DNA of 64,000 bases from Bacteroidota bacterium (GCA_016721435.1 JADKIC010000026.1:1-64000), one strand, 5' to 3'; positions 44,498 to 53,852 are shown, counted from the first letter of the stretch. Notes: a model not told the origin generated them from the letters alone. Numbers and translations: made by a program.

Positions 44498-44536
44498 CCC
44501 GGAACATTTGTTACCAATAGAAAGGCATACTTTGAC

Positions 44537-44544
44537 TAATTTTG
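44537..44544 (+). promoter_or_regulatory. pruA -7 box
   Basis: TAATTTTG matches TAnnTTTG 45 bases before the pruA ATG. A TTTG at 44507-44510 is too far upstream to be an ideal -33. Confidence 0.45.
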
Positions 44545-44589
44545 CAGGGTGAAAATCTAAAATATTCATCGAAAAAAGTAACCTTCCTT

Positions 44590-46221
44590 ATGTCAAATTC
44601 TATATTTAAAGTTCCTGTTGCCATTAATGAACCTGTACTCAACTATGCCCCGGGAAGTCCGGAACGCAAATCACTGAAGGCTGCTTTGGAAGCCATGCGG
44701 AAAGAGGTGATTGATGTGCCCATGTATATTGGAGGCAAGGCCATTCATACGGATAAGAAAGGTGAAATGCGTCCCCCGCATGATCATCAGCATTTGTTGG
44801 GAAAATATTCCATTGGCGATGCTGGTCATGTGAAGATGGCGATTGATGCCGCATTAAATGCCCGACAACAATGGGCGGATATGGAATGGGAACAACGTTC
44901 ATCAATTTTTTTAAAAGCGGCAGATTTGCTGGCAGGCCCTTACCGTGCAAAGATTAATGCGGCCACCATGCTCGCACAAAGTAAAAGTGCATATCAGGCA
45001 GAGATTGATGCGGCTTGCGAGATGATTGATTTCCTCCGCTTCAATGTAGAGTATGCCCGTGAGATCTATACACAACAACCGATCTCTTCCAAAGGCGTTT
45101 ACAACCGTGTAGAGCAACGACCTCTGGAAGGATTTGTATTTGCACTAACTCCTTTCAACTTCACAGCGATCTCGGGCAATCTTCCAACCTCAGTGGCTAT
45201 GATGGGCAATACGGTGGTATGGAAGCCGGCTTTTTCTCAGATTTATTCTGCACGTGTATTGATGGAAGTATTTATGGAAGCAGGATTACCCGACGGAGTA
45301 ATTAATCTGATTTACGTTTCGGGAGCTACTGCTGCGGAAGTCATATTCAACCATGCAGATTTTGCAGGAATACATTTTACCGGCTCTACCGGTGTGTTTC
45401 AGGATATCTGGAAAACCATAGGAAATAATATTCATAAATATAAAACCTATCCACGCATTGTGGGTGAAACAGGCGGCAAGGATTTTATTCTTGCGCATCC
45501 CAGTGCAAATCCGCAGGAAGTTATTACGGCATTAACCAGAGGGGCCTTTGAATACCAGGGACAAAAATGTTCTGCTGCTTCACGCGCTTATATTCCTGCT
45601 TCGCTATGGCCTGCGGTAAAAGAGGGTGTTGTAAAAGATTTAGCCAGCATGAAAATGGGACCCACTGAAGATTTCGGTAATTTCATTAATGCTGTTATCG
45701 ATGAAAAAGCCTTTGATAAAATTACAGGATATATTGAGAACGCGAAAAAGAGTTCGGATGTTGAAATTATTGCCGGAGGAACATTTGATAAAAGCAAGGG
45801 ATACTTTATTGCTCCTACGGTAATCAAAAGCAATAATCCCGCTTATGTCACCATGTGTGAAGAATTATTTGGACCTGTACTTACGATTTACGTTTATGAA
45901 GATGATCAATTTGAAGAAACCTGTGATCTCGTAGATAAAACAGGTATCTATGCGTTAACAGGCTCTATTCTATCGAAGGATCGTTATGCCATACAAATGG
46001 CCACCAAAAAACTCGTACATGCAGCTGGGAATTTTTACATCAACGATAAATGCACAGGAGCAGTGGTTGGACAGCAACCTTTTGGTGGATCACGCGCTTC
46101 AGGCACCAATGATAAAGCCGGTTCGCTGATTAATCTGCTACGATGGGTTTCACCGCGCACAATTAAGGAAACTTTTGTTCCGGCTACTGATTATCGGTAT
46201 CCGTTTTTGGATAAGGAGTAA
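44590..46221 (+). CDS. pruA: L-glutamate gamma-semialdehyde (1-pyrroline-5-carboxylate) dehydrogenase
   Basis: NAD-dependent aldehyde dehydrogenase that oxidises glutamate semialdehyde to glutamate, the second step of proline degradation. 543 residues from the ATG at 44590 (MSNSIFKVPVAIN); longer in-frame starts are unlikely. Motifs: ALTPFNFTAISGNLP, FTGSTGVF, VGETGGKDF (catalytic Glu region), YQGQKCSAASRAY (catalytic Cys), EELFGPVLTIYVY and QPFGGSRASGTNDK. Matches the standalone PruA type with no proline dehydrogenase domain. Intact, and it shows no sign of an operon partner. Confidence 0.95.
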   Translation: MSNSIFKVPVAINEPVLNYAPGSPERKSLKAALEAMRKEVIDVPMYIGGKAIHTDKKGEMRPPHDHQHLLGKYSIGDAGHVKMAIDAALNARQQWADMEWEQRSSIFLKAADLLAGPYRAKINAATMLAQSKSAYQAEIDAACEMIDFLRFNVEYAREIYTQQPISSKGVYNRVEQRPLEGFVFALTPFNFTAISGNLPTSVAMMGNTVVWKPAFSQIYSARVLMEVFMEAGLPDGVINLIYVSGATAAEVIFNHADFAGIHFTGSTGVFQDIWKTIGNNIHKYKTYPRIVGETGGKDFILAHPSANPQEVITALTRGAFEYQGQKCSAASRAYIPASLWPAVKEGVVKDLASMKMGPTEDFGNFINAVIDEKAFDKITGYIENAKKSSDVEIIAGGTFDKSKGYFIAPTVIKSNNPAYVTMCEELFGPVLTIYVYEDDQFEETCDLVDKTGIYALTGSILSKDRYAIQMATKKLVHAAGNFYINDKCTGAVVGQQPFGGSRASGTNDKAGSLINLLRWVSPRTIKETFVPATDYRYPFLDKE

Positions 46222-47434
46222 ATCGGAATTTAAGTAAGTCACCAGGCATTATACAGGTCTGGTAATAGTGAGAAAACCACAAACAATTGTTGTTTCATTT
46301 CCAAAAAAGCGGAGCCAAAGAGGAATCAAACTATACACTTAATTTTTGTATTAGTACTTTTTAATGGAGTTGAATACTTAGCGTTTCAGGAATCTCTTTT
46401 CGTAAAATTCGTAAGATAAATACGAAATCCAGATAGTTGTTGCATACCACCAAAGATTTTTACCATAATGATTCCTATATAGGCTTTGCCTTGTATTCCA
46501 TATTTGACAAAACGCCAATTAACATCTGGCTTAAACCAGATATTGTCCGGGGTGGTGGCAACAGCCAATGGGGTGGTGGATCATGATTAAGATTTAAAAA
46601 CAGGTTTTATAAGTTGGAACAGGTCGCTGTAGCGATCAGGTTAGGCGATATGTGGACTTTCGGTCTAAAGCTAATGGAGAAGTGACGGGGATAATCGGTT
46701 CGCACGATTTATGTTTAATAAGTTCGCGACCTGTCATCAGTCATGTCCAGCAATCCCAACCACGGTTGTGAAGATGCTGATTTTCACCAAATTCCTGGGT
46801 TAACGTGATAATTTGGTTTCCCGGATGTGTAGCCGCGGTTACCAATCCTAACGTCATTTTCTGCTACGTAATCTGGATCCTTTCTCTAATAAAAAACAAT
46901 ACTTGGCGCTCTGCGGTGATGGACAGTCGTATGGAACTTTTGACTCAAGGATTCGCTGGTGCAGGCCAGTAATTTTGTATACGGAGAGGGTTAATATTGT
47001 TAATCAACACTTCTTCAACGCCTTAATTATATTCCAACTATCGTCTGGCGTGGCGGGTAGTATTGATGTCTAATCACCGGATTCTAATTGACAAAGGCCA
47101 TGAGCTCCAACCACGGATATTGCATCCAACCTGCAATAGATAAAGTGATATATCCCGTTCACTCCAGTAAGTTGTCATAACATTGCACAGGTATTCAATC
47201 ACAGCAAGTTACAACAACAGGGTTGAAATTCCTTGAGATAGCCGGACGGTGGTGGAAGTAATTTTATTGCATACACAGTAACCAGGGTGGTTAAAAAGTG
47301 TGTTAATGAAGGAGAATTTACATCCATAATTTAACACAATAATTTATATTGTAATTGATAACCAAATCTTAGCAATCTAAAAATAGAAACAGGAACTCTC
47401 AAAAAATTGCTACTACAATCCTAACTTAATCTTT
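46222..47434. other. 1.2-kb region without a recognisable gene
   Basis: No frame on either strand gives a protein-like translation longer than about 60 residues. The longest, on the minus strand at 46386-46568, is not recognised. Stops are scattered in all frames. No tRNA-, tmRNA- or RNase P-like structure was spotted. It may be a heavily degraded gene or poorly assembled sequence. Confidence 0.5.
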
Positions 47435-48367
47435 TCACCCCTTCACATTCATCTTCTCTGCACTTTCTGTCAGCTTTAAAAATAAATCTTCAAGTTGGCG
47501 GCGGGATTCAACACCGAATACTGAAAAATTGTTTTGCACAAGGAATTCGATAATGGCCGGGATCTGATGTATGAATAAGCTTAACTGCACTCCGGTATCA
47601 CTGTAACCGGTAGCGTCTTCTTTAAAGGGAGAATTCATTAATAAAGCATAGGCATCTATCGGGCGATCGGTAGTGATTTGAACTATTCGCTTTCGGTCGT
47701 TCAGGAGTTCCTTCATATCCCCCTGCACAACGAGCTTGCCTTTGTTAAGAATGGCAATCCGGTTAGAAATAAGTTCCAGTTCGTTCAAGATATGTGAAGA
47801 GAGAAAAATGGTTTTCCCTTTATCCCTGCTCAAATGCAGGATTAATTCGCGGATATCAATTATTCCCTGTGGATCAAGTCCGGTGGTGGGTTCATCTAAA
47901 ATGATCAACTCCGGGTCATGCAGCAATGCCTGCGCCAGTCCGAGCCGTTGTTTCATCCCATGCGAATAGCCGCTCACCTTGTCCTTCCCTCTTCCATGAA
48001 GACCAACAAAATCAAGCATCTCATCAATTTTATTTTTAGTTATGGCGATACCGTTATACATCGACAAGACTTCCAGATTTTTAGCAGCACTTAAGAAGGT
48101 ATAGAAATCAGGTTTTTCAACTATACAACCAATTCTTCGCAGTATATTTTTTCTCTCCGTTTTTAAATCGCTATTGAAAATTTTTATAGTCCCGCTATCC
48201 GGTTCAATAAGGGTCAATAACATCCGTATCGTAGTACTCTTTCCGGCACCATTCGGACCTAAAAAACCAAAGACATCTCCTTTAAACACCTCTAACTCCA
48301 GCTGATCAACCGCCTTATTATCTCCAAATGATTTGGAAAGATCTTTTATACTGATCACGCTTTCCAT
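47435..48367 (-). CDS. ABC transporter ATP-binding protein
   Basis: 310-residue ABC ATPase of the type that pairs with a separate membrane permease. Walker A FLGPNGAGKSTTIR, Q-loop region, signature VSGYSHGMKQRLGLAQALL, Walker B LIILDEPTTGLDPQG, H-loop IFLSSHIL. The C-terminal 80 residues form the usual accessory domain of exporter-type ATPases. Intact. Its start lies 1 base after the glutathione peroxidase stop. No permease gene follows; only the gene-free region does. The substrate is unknown. Confidence 0.9.
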   Translation of the reverse strand: MESVISIKDLSKSFGDNKAVDQLELEVFKGDVFGFLGPNGAGKSTTIRMLLTLIEPDSGTIKIFNSDLKTERKNILRRIGCIVEKPDFYTFLSAAKNLEVLSMYNGIAITKNKIDEMLDFVGLHGRGKDKVSGYSHGMKQRLGLAQALLHDPELIILDEPTTGLDPQGIIDIRELILHLSRDKGKTIFLSSHILNELELISNRIAILNKGKLVVQGDMKELLNDRKRIVQITTDRPIDAYALLMNSPFKEDATGYSDTGVQLSLFIHQIPAIIEFLVQNNFSVFGVESRRQLEDLFLKLTESAEKMNVKG

Positions 48368-48368
48368 G

Positions 48369-48911
48369 TTATCCGGTAATCAATTTATCAAGTGGATCCA
48401 CAGCCGCATTAAAAAAATGAAGGAGCTTTCCTTCCTCATCCACCAGGTACTTGCAAAAATTCCAGGTGGGCTTCTGGCTATTCCAGCCATTTTTAGCTGG
48501 ATCACTTAACCATGCATACAAGGGATGCTTCTCCTTACCTACTACATGAATTTTGCTAAACAAGGGAAAAGTAACACCATAATTTAATTCGCAAAATGCA
48601 TTGATAGCCTTTTCATCACCCGGTTCCTGCGCTCCGAAATCATTACATGGGAAACCCAGCACCGCTATCTCCTTCCCGTGCAGCTCATGCAGTTTTTGCA
48701 AGGACTCGTATTGAGGAGTATAGCCGCATTCAGAAGCTGTATTTACGATAAGTATTTTCTTGCCCTTAAACTTTTCCAATGTCATCTCCTCACCTTGGAT
48801 GCTCGTCACCGGGATGGCATAGATGTCTTGAGCAGGTGGAATATTATGGGTATTGTCCATACGCTTATTACTTACAACTCGTCTTAATACTTGATAAAAC
48901 AAAGATCTCAT
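48369..48911 (-). CDS. Glutathione peroxidase-family thiol peroxidase
   Basis: Cys-type glutathione/thioredoxin peroxidase that reduces peroxides. 180 residues from 48911, or 163 if the ATG at 48860 (MDNTHNI) is used, which is closer to normal length. Catalytic tetrad visible: Cys in NTASECGYTPQY, Gln in FGAQEPG, Trp-Asn in KPTWNFCKYL. A second Cys in FPCNDFG could be a resolving residue. Intact. It is directly upstream of the ABC ATPase. Its promoter lies near or inside the palindrome array side of the gap. Confidence 0.93.
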   Translation of the reverse strand: MRSLFYQVLRRVVSNKRMDNTHNIPPAQDIYAIPVTSIQGEEMTLEKFKGKKILIVNTASECGYTPQYESLQKLHELHGKEIAVLGFPCNDFGAQEPGDEKAINAFCELNYGVTFPLFSKIHVVGKEKHPLYAWLSDPAKNGWNSQKPTWNFCKYLVDEEGKLLHFFNAAVDPLDKLITG

Positions 48912-49005
48912 TTATTCGGGCATTTGCTTCCGTAAAGTAACAACAAACTATACTATAAAAAGTTATCCTCACTTCCGGCCACCATTTTTTGTATTGCAAA
49001 CAACA

Positions 49006-49158
49006 TCGTATAAGCCCTGTAGGGGCGGCATCTCTGTAACCGACAACCTCCTCGCCCCTTACAACTGCCTGCACCCGACCTAAGGTCGGGTGCAGGCATA
49101 GGTGGGATTAGATGATATCCTTGTCTACAATAATACCGCCCCTACAGGGCTTATACGA
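49006..49158. repeat. Nested palindrome repeat, copy 1
   Basis: Outer inverted repeat of 23 bases, perfect: 49006-49028 and 49136-49158, core AAGCCCTGTAGGGGCGG and complement. Inside it is a second palindrome at 49067-49097 with 15-base perfect arms (GCCTGCACCCGACCT and complement) around one A. No coding potential. The outer arms extend 6 bases further than in copies 2 and 3. Confidence 0.93.
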
Positions 49159-49204
49159 TGAAGAACTCAGGACATTTCCAGAAGATAATATAACGATTTG
49201 CGGA

Positions 49205-49252
49205 GTTACCGCCCTACATTGCTTGTGCGACGAAGAACTCAGAACATTTCCA
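49205..49252. repeat. Degenerate half copy of the palindrome repeat
   Basis: Holds a decayed right arm (ACCGCCCTACATTGCTTG) and then the shared trailing element GAAGAACTCAG (49232-49242). The left half and inner palindrome are missing. Confidence 0.6.
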
Positions 49253-49288
49253 GGTGGCAGCTATGTTCCCGCTACATGATTCCATATA

Positions 49289-49430
49289 AAGCCCTGTAGG
49301 GGCGGTACCTCTGTAACCGACAAACTCCCCTCCTCTTACAACCGCCTGCACCCGACCTAAGGTCGGGTGCAGGCATAGGTGGGAGTAGATGATATCCTTC
49401 GATTACCAAGATTCCGCCCCTACAGGGCTT
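49289..49430. repeat. Nested palindrome repeat, copy 2
   Basis: Outer arms 49289-49305 and 49414-49430 (17 bases, perfect). Inner 31-base palindrome at 49344-49374. Trailing GAAGAACTCAG at 49438-49448. Confidence 0.93.
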
Positions 49431-49494
49431 AGGCGACGAAGAACTCAGAACATTTCCAGGTGGCAGCTATGTTTCCCGCTACATGATTCCATAT

Positions 49495-49636
49495 AAGCCC
49501 TGTAGGGGCGGTACCTCTGTAACCGACAAACTCCCCTCCTCTTACAACCGCCTGCACCCGACCTAAGGTCGGGTGCAGGCATAGGTGGGAGTAGATGATA
49601 TCCTTCGATTACCAAGATTCCGCCCCTACAGGGCTT
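49495..49636. repeat. Nested palindrome repeat, copy 3
   Basis: Nearly identical to copy 2, offset by 206 bases including the shared flank. Outer arms 49495-49511 and 49620-49636, inner palindrome 49550-49580, trailing GAAGAACTCAG at 49644-49654. Confidence 0.93.
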
Positions 49637-49697
49637 AGGCGACGAAGAACTCAGGACATTGTAGGTAGCAGCAACGTTCCAGCTACCTGATGCCGTT

Positions 49698-50948
49698 TCA
49701 AGCCTTAAACTTCTTCAGCAGATCTTTCACTATATCTCTATGAATCAGAATTCCCATCATCTTTAACTTTACATAATCCTCATGCATGAAATAGAATCCA
49801 AAGTTCTTACTCTCCTTTCCGCAATTACGGGATCCCGAACCGGAGTCTTTTACGAGATACCAATCCTTACCGTCTTTTTCAAGATATCCCACCAAATGCA
49901 TTCCATGATCATCCGTAGTACTGCCATTCGCAAACCGAATCATTCGGGCACTTTCATCAATGTACTCAGAGGGAATATCAAAGCTGGGCACTACAGCAAT
50001 CTGATTCCAGGGATCAAAACCGGGCTCTGATACATCTCCTCCAATCATAGTAGTAAATCCTTTTCTGACTGCTAATTTAATTACAGCCATATAATCTTCG
50101 AGCGGCACATTGTAGTAAGAGCTATCGTGCCACCAGTTGTCCGGCACTTCGTATTCTACTTTTGTCCAATAGGGTTTTGTCATGATGGAGGTAATATCCA
50201 CATAGTCCTCCATATTTAATTTCAGTACATCACTCAGGTATTTTTTTGGAGTAAGGTCCTTGCCATTTACTTTAACTGTAGCCGGTGGAACGCCCATGTA
50301 ATGATGCATGATAGATTTAATTGTACCGATTACTTCCTCTTCATTCCAGGCATTCATCGCCTTTACACTCTGCAGATAGGCCTTCATTTCTGCCGCCATC
50401 TTTTCATGATTATGATACGTTTGACCGGGCAGGAGTCCGCTATAACTCTCCAATGGGACAGCGCCATACATTTTATAAATCCGTACCACCGCATTGCCTT
50501 CAGATCCTTCATCAAACAGCGTCGTTCCCCGTTGTCTGACAAATCCTCTCGCCTTCTCCACATACTCCCAATAGGTAGTGAACATCTCAGAAATTTTAAC
50601 AGCTTGTCCGGTCTGCCGATACACCTCCGTCTCAAAATAAGAAGTGGTACTATACGACCAGCAGGTACTGGTATTGCCTTGAGAGATGGGATTGTTCTTC
50701 CACCAGGTACTGAATTCATCCACCGATTTTGGATACCAACCCATTTTATTGACATCAATTTTATACAGTGGTTTCTGCTTTTTCGGGACTTTCTGTTCTT
50801 CGAATTCCTCGACGCCCTTCATGATATCCATATCATAAAATCCGGGTTTATTAGGACGAACTTCCAACACATCCTTTTTTGGTGCCTGAGCAACCACACC
50901 GGAAATAGCAGCGATGACCGGTAACATTAGGAGCAGTATTTTTTTCAT
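49698..50948 (-). CDS. Exported C1-family (papain-like, bleomycin-hydrolase-type) peptidase
   Basis: Cysteine peptidase of about 416 residues with a signal peptide (MKKILLLMLPVIAAISGVVAQ), so it acts outside the cytoplasm. I start it at 50948 for that reason; the open frame runs 27 codons further up but into the hutH coding sequence. Catalytic region QGNTSTCWSYSTTSYFETE (Gln and Cys), and His in TTDDHGMHLVGY. The third residue, normally Asn in NSWG, falls in LVKDSGSGSRN, so the expected NSWG motif is not present. Intact. Last gene of the ettA-hisS operon, 13 bases after hutH. Confidence 0.85.
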   Translation of the reverse strand: MKKILLLMLPVIAAISGVVAQAPKKDVLEVRPNKPGFYDMDIMKGVEEFEEQKVPKKQKPLYKIDVNKMGWYPKSVDEFSTWWKNNPISQGNTSTCWSYSTTSYFETEVYRQTGQAVKISEMFTTYWEYVEKARGFVRQRGTTLFDEGSEGNAVVRIYKMYGAVPLESYSGLLPGQTYHNHEKMAAEMKAYLQSVKAMNAWNEEEVIGTIKSIMHHYMGVPPATVKVNGKDLTPKKYLSDVLKLNMEDYVDITSIMTKPYWTKVEYEVPDNWWHDSSYYNVPLEDYMAVIKLAVRKGFTTMIGGDVSEPGFDPWNQIAVVPSFDIPSEYIDESARMIRFANGSTTDDHGMHLVGYLEKDGKDWYLVKDSGSGSRNCGKESKNFGFYFMHEDYVKLKMMGILIHRDIVKDLLKKFKA

Positions 50949-50961
50949 CTGTTGTATGTTT

Positions 50962-52455
50962 TTATAATTTATCAAAAGAATAATTTCGCAAGAACTGCAC
51001 TGCCGCTTCAATATCTTTGTACAGGACACGATCCTTTTCTACAAAGGGAACCACCTTTCTGAAATCTTTCAGTAAAAGTTCAAGATTATCAGACGTGCGA
51101 AGAGGTCGGCGGAATTCCATCGCCTGTGAAGCATTCATCAATTCAATGGCAAGCACTTTCTCAATATTCAACACCACCTTGCGAAGTTTGGTAGCCGCAT
51201 TGGCTCCCATACTCACATGATCTTCCTGTCCGTTGGAAGATACAATGGAATCTACTGAGGCCGGTGTGCAAAATTGTTTATTCTGACTCACAATGGAAGC
51301 CGCCGTGTATTGCGGAATCATAAAACCGGAATCGAGTCCGGGATTGGCGACCAGAAAGGGAGGTAATTCGCGCAATCCTGCTATTAACTGATAGGTTCTT
51401 CTTTCACTGATACTTCCCAACTCTGCCATTGCAATAGCGAGAAAATCCATCGCTAACGCCAGTGGCTGTCCGTGAAAATTTCCTGCCGAAATAATTAAAT
51501 CCTGTTGTGGAAAAACCGTAGGGTTATCCGTTACCGAATTCATTTCAGTGAAAAATACATTCGCCACATAATTCAATGTATCCTTCGTCGCACCATGCAC
51601 CTGCGGGATACAACGAAAAGCATAAGGATCCTGAACATGTTTTTTCTTTCGCTCTATCATCTGACTTCCTTTCAAGAGCAATCGAAAACGTAATGCTGTA
51701 TCTATTTGACCTGAATGTGGTCGCACCTCATGGACCAAATGGTGGAAGGGATCTAAACGACCATCATACCCATCCAGCGAAAGCGCACCGATAACATCTG
51801 CTGCTCTCTCGAGTTTATAACTCTGCAACACCGACCAAACTCCATAGGCATTCATAAACTGTGTTCCGTTGAGTAAGGCCAAACCTTCCTTGGATTTTAA
51901 TGAAACCGGTTTCAGTCCATGTTTACTCAACGCTTCTTCAGCAGCGATTTTCTCTCCATTCACCCGCACTTCTCCCATTCCAATTAAAGGCAATGAAAGA
52001 TGAGCCAAAGGAGCGAGATCTCCAGAAGCACCTAAGGAACCTTGCTCATAAACCACAGGCAAAATTCCTCTGTTAAAAAATTCTATCAGCAACTGCACGG
52101 TTTCCACCTGCACACCACTATTGCCATAACTCAAGCCCTGTATTTTCAGAAAGAGCATCAGGCGAACGATCTCTTCTGGCACTTCATCACCGGTACCGCA
52201 AGCATGAGACATCACAAGATTCTGCTGCAATAAGCCTAAATCACTTTCTGAAATGGATTTATCATAGAGCGCACCGAAGCCGGTATTTATTCCATAATAA
52301 GCGGTATTGCTGCCATCCATTTTTGCATCAAGAAAATCGCGGCATGTTTGAATCTTCTTCTTAGCATCATCACCTAAAACCATCGTCGAATCCTTCTTCA
52401 GAATTTCCCTGATCTGATCAAATGTGATGTGTTGAGATGAAATAATATGACCCAT
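50962..52455 (-). CDS. hutH: Histidine ammonia-lyase
   Basis: Deaminates L-histidine to urocanate, the first step of histidine degradation. 497 residues, standard. The Ala-Ser-Gly that forms the MIO cofactor is at residues 143-145 (GSLGASGDLAPL). Other motifs: YGINTGFGAL, ALLNGTQFMNAYG, TDNPTVFPQQ, SAGNFHGQPLALAMD, SNGQEDHVSMGA. Intact. The rest of the hut pathway is not here. It starts 2 bases after the hisS stop, an unusual pairing of histidine charging and histidine breakdown. Confidence 0.96.
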   Translation of the reverse strand: MGHIISSQHITFDQIREILKKDSTMVLGDDAKKKIQTCRDFLDAKMDGSNTAYYGINTGFGALYDKSISESDLGLLQQNLVMSHACGTGDEVPEEIVRLMLFLKIQGLSYGNSGVQVETVQLLIEFFNRGILPVVYEQGSLGASGDLAPLAHLSLPLIGMGEVRVNGEKIAAEEALSKHGLKPVSLKSKEGLALLNGTQFMNAYGVWSVLQSYKLERAADVIGALSLDGYDGRLDPFHHLVHEVRPHSGQIDTALRFRLLLKGSQMIERKKKHVQDPYAFRCIPQVHGATKDTLNYVANVFFTEMNSVTDNPTVFPQQDLIISAGNFHGQPLALAMDFLAIAMAELGSISERRTYQLIAGLRELPPFLVANPGLDSGFMIPQYTAASIVSQNKQFCTPASVDSIVSSNGQEDHVSMGANAATKLRKVVLNIEKVLAIELMNASQAMEFRRPLRTSDNLELLLKDFRKVVPFVEKDRVLYKDIEAAVQFLRNYSFDKL

Positions 52456-52457
52456 AT

Positions 52458-53849
52458 TTAATTTGTATTACTGACCATCATTGAAATTAATTCATCCACT
52501 GCTAATGGCTGCTGTGACCCTTCCGTCATGTTCTTTAACACCACCGTACCGGCCTTTCGCTCTTCAGATCCGGCCACAAGGACGAAGGGAATACCTCTGT
52601 CATCTGCATACGAAAACTGTTTTTTCATCTTGGCAGGATCGGGATACATTTCAGCGTTGACACCGGCCTTTCTCAACTGTTGCAACAGGCCCAGCGAGTA
52701 GGGAATATCTTCTTCACCAAAGTTCACCACCAAAATCTTCGTAGCAGCAGCATTTTGTTCCGGAAAAAGTTTTGCTTCTTCCAGCACATCGCAAATACGG
52801 TCCGCGCCAAAAGAAATACCCACTCCCGACATTCCGGGCAATCCAAAAATTCCAGTCAGGTCATCGTATCGTCCACCGCCGCAAATACTCGACGTAAAAG
52901 AAGAGCGGGCATCGTCCACTTTTACTTCAAAAATAGCTCCCGTATAATAATTCAATCCACGGGCGAGCGTAATATCCAACTCATAACGGATATGGCTGAA
53001 CGAAACAAGGCCGGCATAACCAAACAACTGTTCCACTTCGGCTATCCCTTGTTTACCAATTTCTGATTTCGCCAACAGTTCCTTCAACAAATTCAACTTC
53101 GCTGCATCATCTCCCTTAAACTCCAGCAGGGGCTGTAACCCTTCAATTGCCTTTTCACTGACACCTTTTCCACGAAGTTCTTCCTTTACTTTCTCCACTC
53201 CTATCTTATCCAATTTATCAATGGCAACGGTAATATCAATAATGCGTTCGGTCTCGCCCAACACTTCAGCTATACCGGATAAAATTTTTCTATTGTTAAT
53301 CTGTATCAAGACTTTCAAATCCAGTTTCGCAAACACATCGTCCATCAATTGCATCAACTCCAGTTCGCATAGCAGTGAATTCGTGCCGATCACATCTGCA
53401 TCGCATTGAAAAAATTCACGGTACCTCCCTTTCTGCGGACGATCGGCTCTCCATACCGGCTGAATCTGATAACGCTTAAACGGAAAGGTGATCTCGTGCT
53501 GATGCATGACTACGTATCGTGCGAATGGAACGGTGAGGTCATAGCGAAGGGCTTTCTCGGAAATTTTCAGCGAGAACGTTCGCTCTCCTCTTGATTTCAC
53601 TTCCAATATTTCCTGATCATCTTTAAAGGTAGAAAAATAATTTCCGGAATTAAGAATTTTAAAAATCAACTTATCTCCTTCTTCACCATACTTCCCCATG
53701 AGCGTATCCAGATTTTCCATGGAAGGCGTTTCAAGTGGAAGGTATCCAAACCGCTGAAAGGAAGAACGAATAGTATCAAAGACATATTTCTTTTCAACAT
53801 ATCTTCGGAGAGAAATCCGGGTTCCTTTGGGAATTGCAACCTTAGCCAT
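52458..53849 (-). CDS. hisS: Histidyl-tRNA synthetase
   Basis: Class II aminoacyl-tRNA synthetase charging tRNA-His. 463 residues and intact. Motif 1 region RFGYLPLETPSMENLD, motif 2 with PVWRADRPQKGRYREFFQCDAD, histidine-specific RGLNYYTGAIFEVK and GGRYDDLTG, motif 3 GISFGADRI. The C-terminal anticodon-binding domain follows (LVVNFGEEDIPYSLGLLQQL). It starts 3 bases after the TOPRIM gene's stop, inside a minus-strand operon that begins with ettA. Confidence 0.97.
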   Translation of the reverse strand: MAKVAIPKGTRISLRRYVEKKYVFDTIRSSFQRFGYLPLETPSMENLDTLMGKYGEEGDKLIFKILNSGNYFSTFKDDQEILEVKSRGERTFSLKISEKALRYDLTVPFARYVVMHQHEITFPFKRYQIQPVWRADRPQKGRYREFFQCDADVIGTNSLLCELELMQLMDDVFAKLDLKVLIQINNRKILSGIAEVLGETERIIDITVAIDKLDKIGVEKVKEELRGKGVSEKAIEGLQPLLEFKGDDAAKLNLLKELLAKSEIGKQGIAEVEQLFGYAGLVSFSHIRYELDITLARGLNYYTGAIFEVKVDDARSSFTSSICGGGRYDDLTGIFGLPGMSGVGISFGADRICDVLEEAKLFPEQNAAATKILVVNFGEEDIPYSLGLLQQLRKAGVNAEMYPDPAKMKKQFSYADDRGIPFVLVAGSEERKAGTVVLKNMTEGSQQPLAVDELISMMVSNTN

Positions 53850-53852
53850 AAT

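Noticed and set aside
46386..46568. 60-codon minus-strand open frame
   Set aside because: Not recognised and isolated in a stop-rich region; could be chance.
46600..47000. tmRNA, RNase P RNA or tRNA in the gene-free region
   Set aside because: I looked for T-loop and typical conserved ends and found none that fold convincingly.
49006..49660. Possible CRISPR array
   Set aside because: The repeats are long nested palindromes and the stretches between them are themselves repeated, not unique spacers. No cas gene is in the window.
50301..50924. 207-codon plus-strand open frame
   Set aside because: It lies antisense within the C1 peptidase and has no protein-like features.
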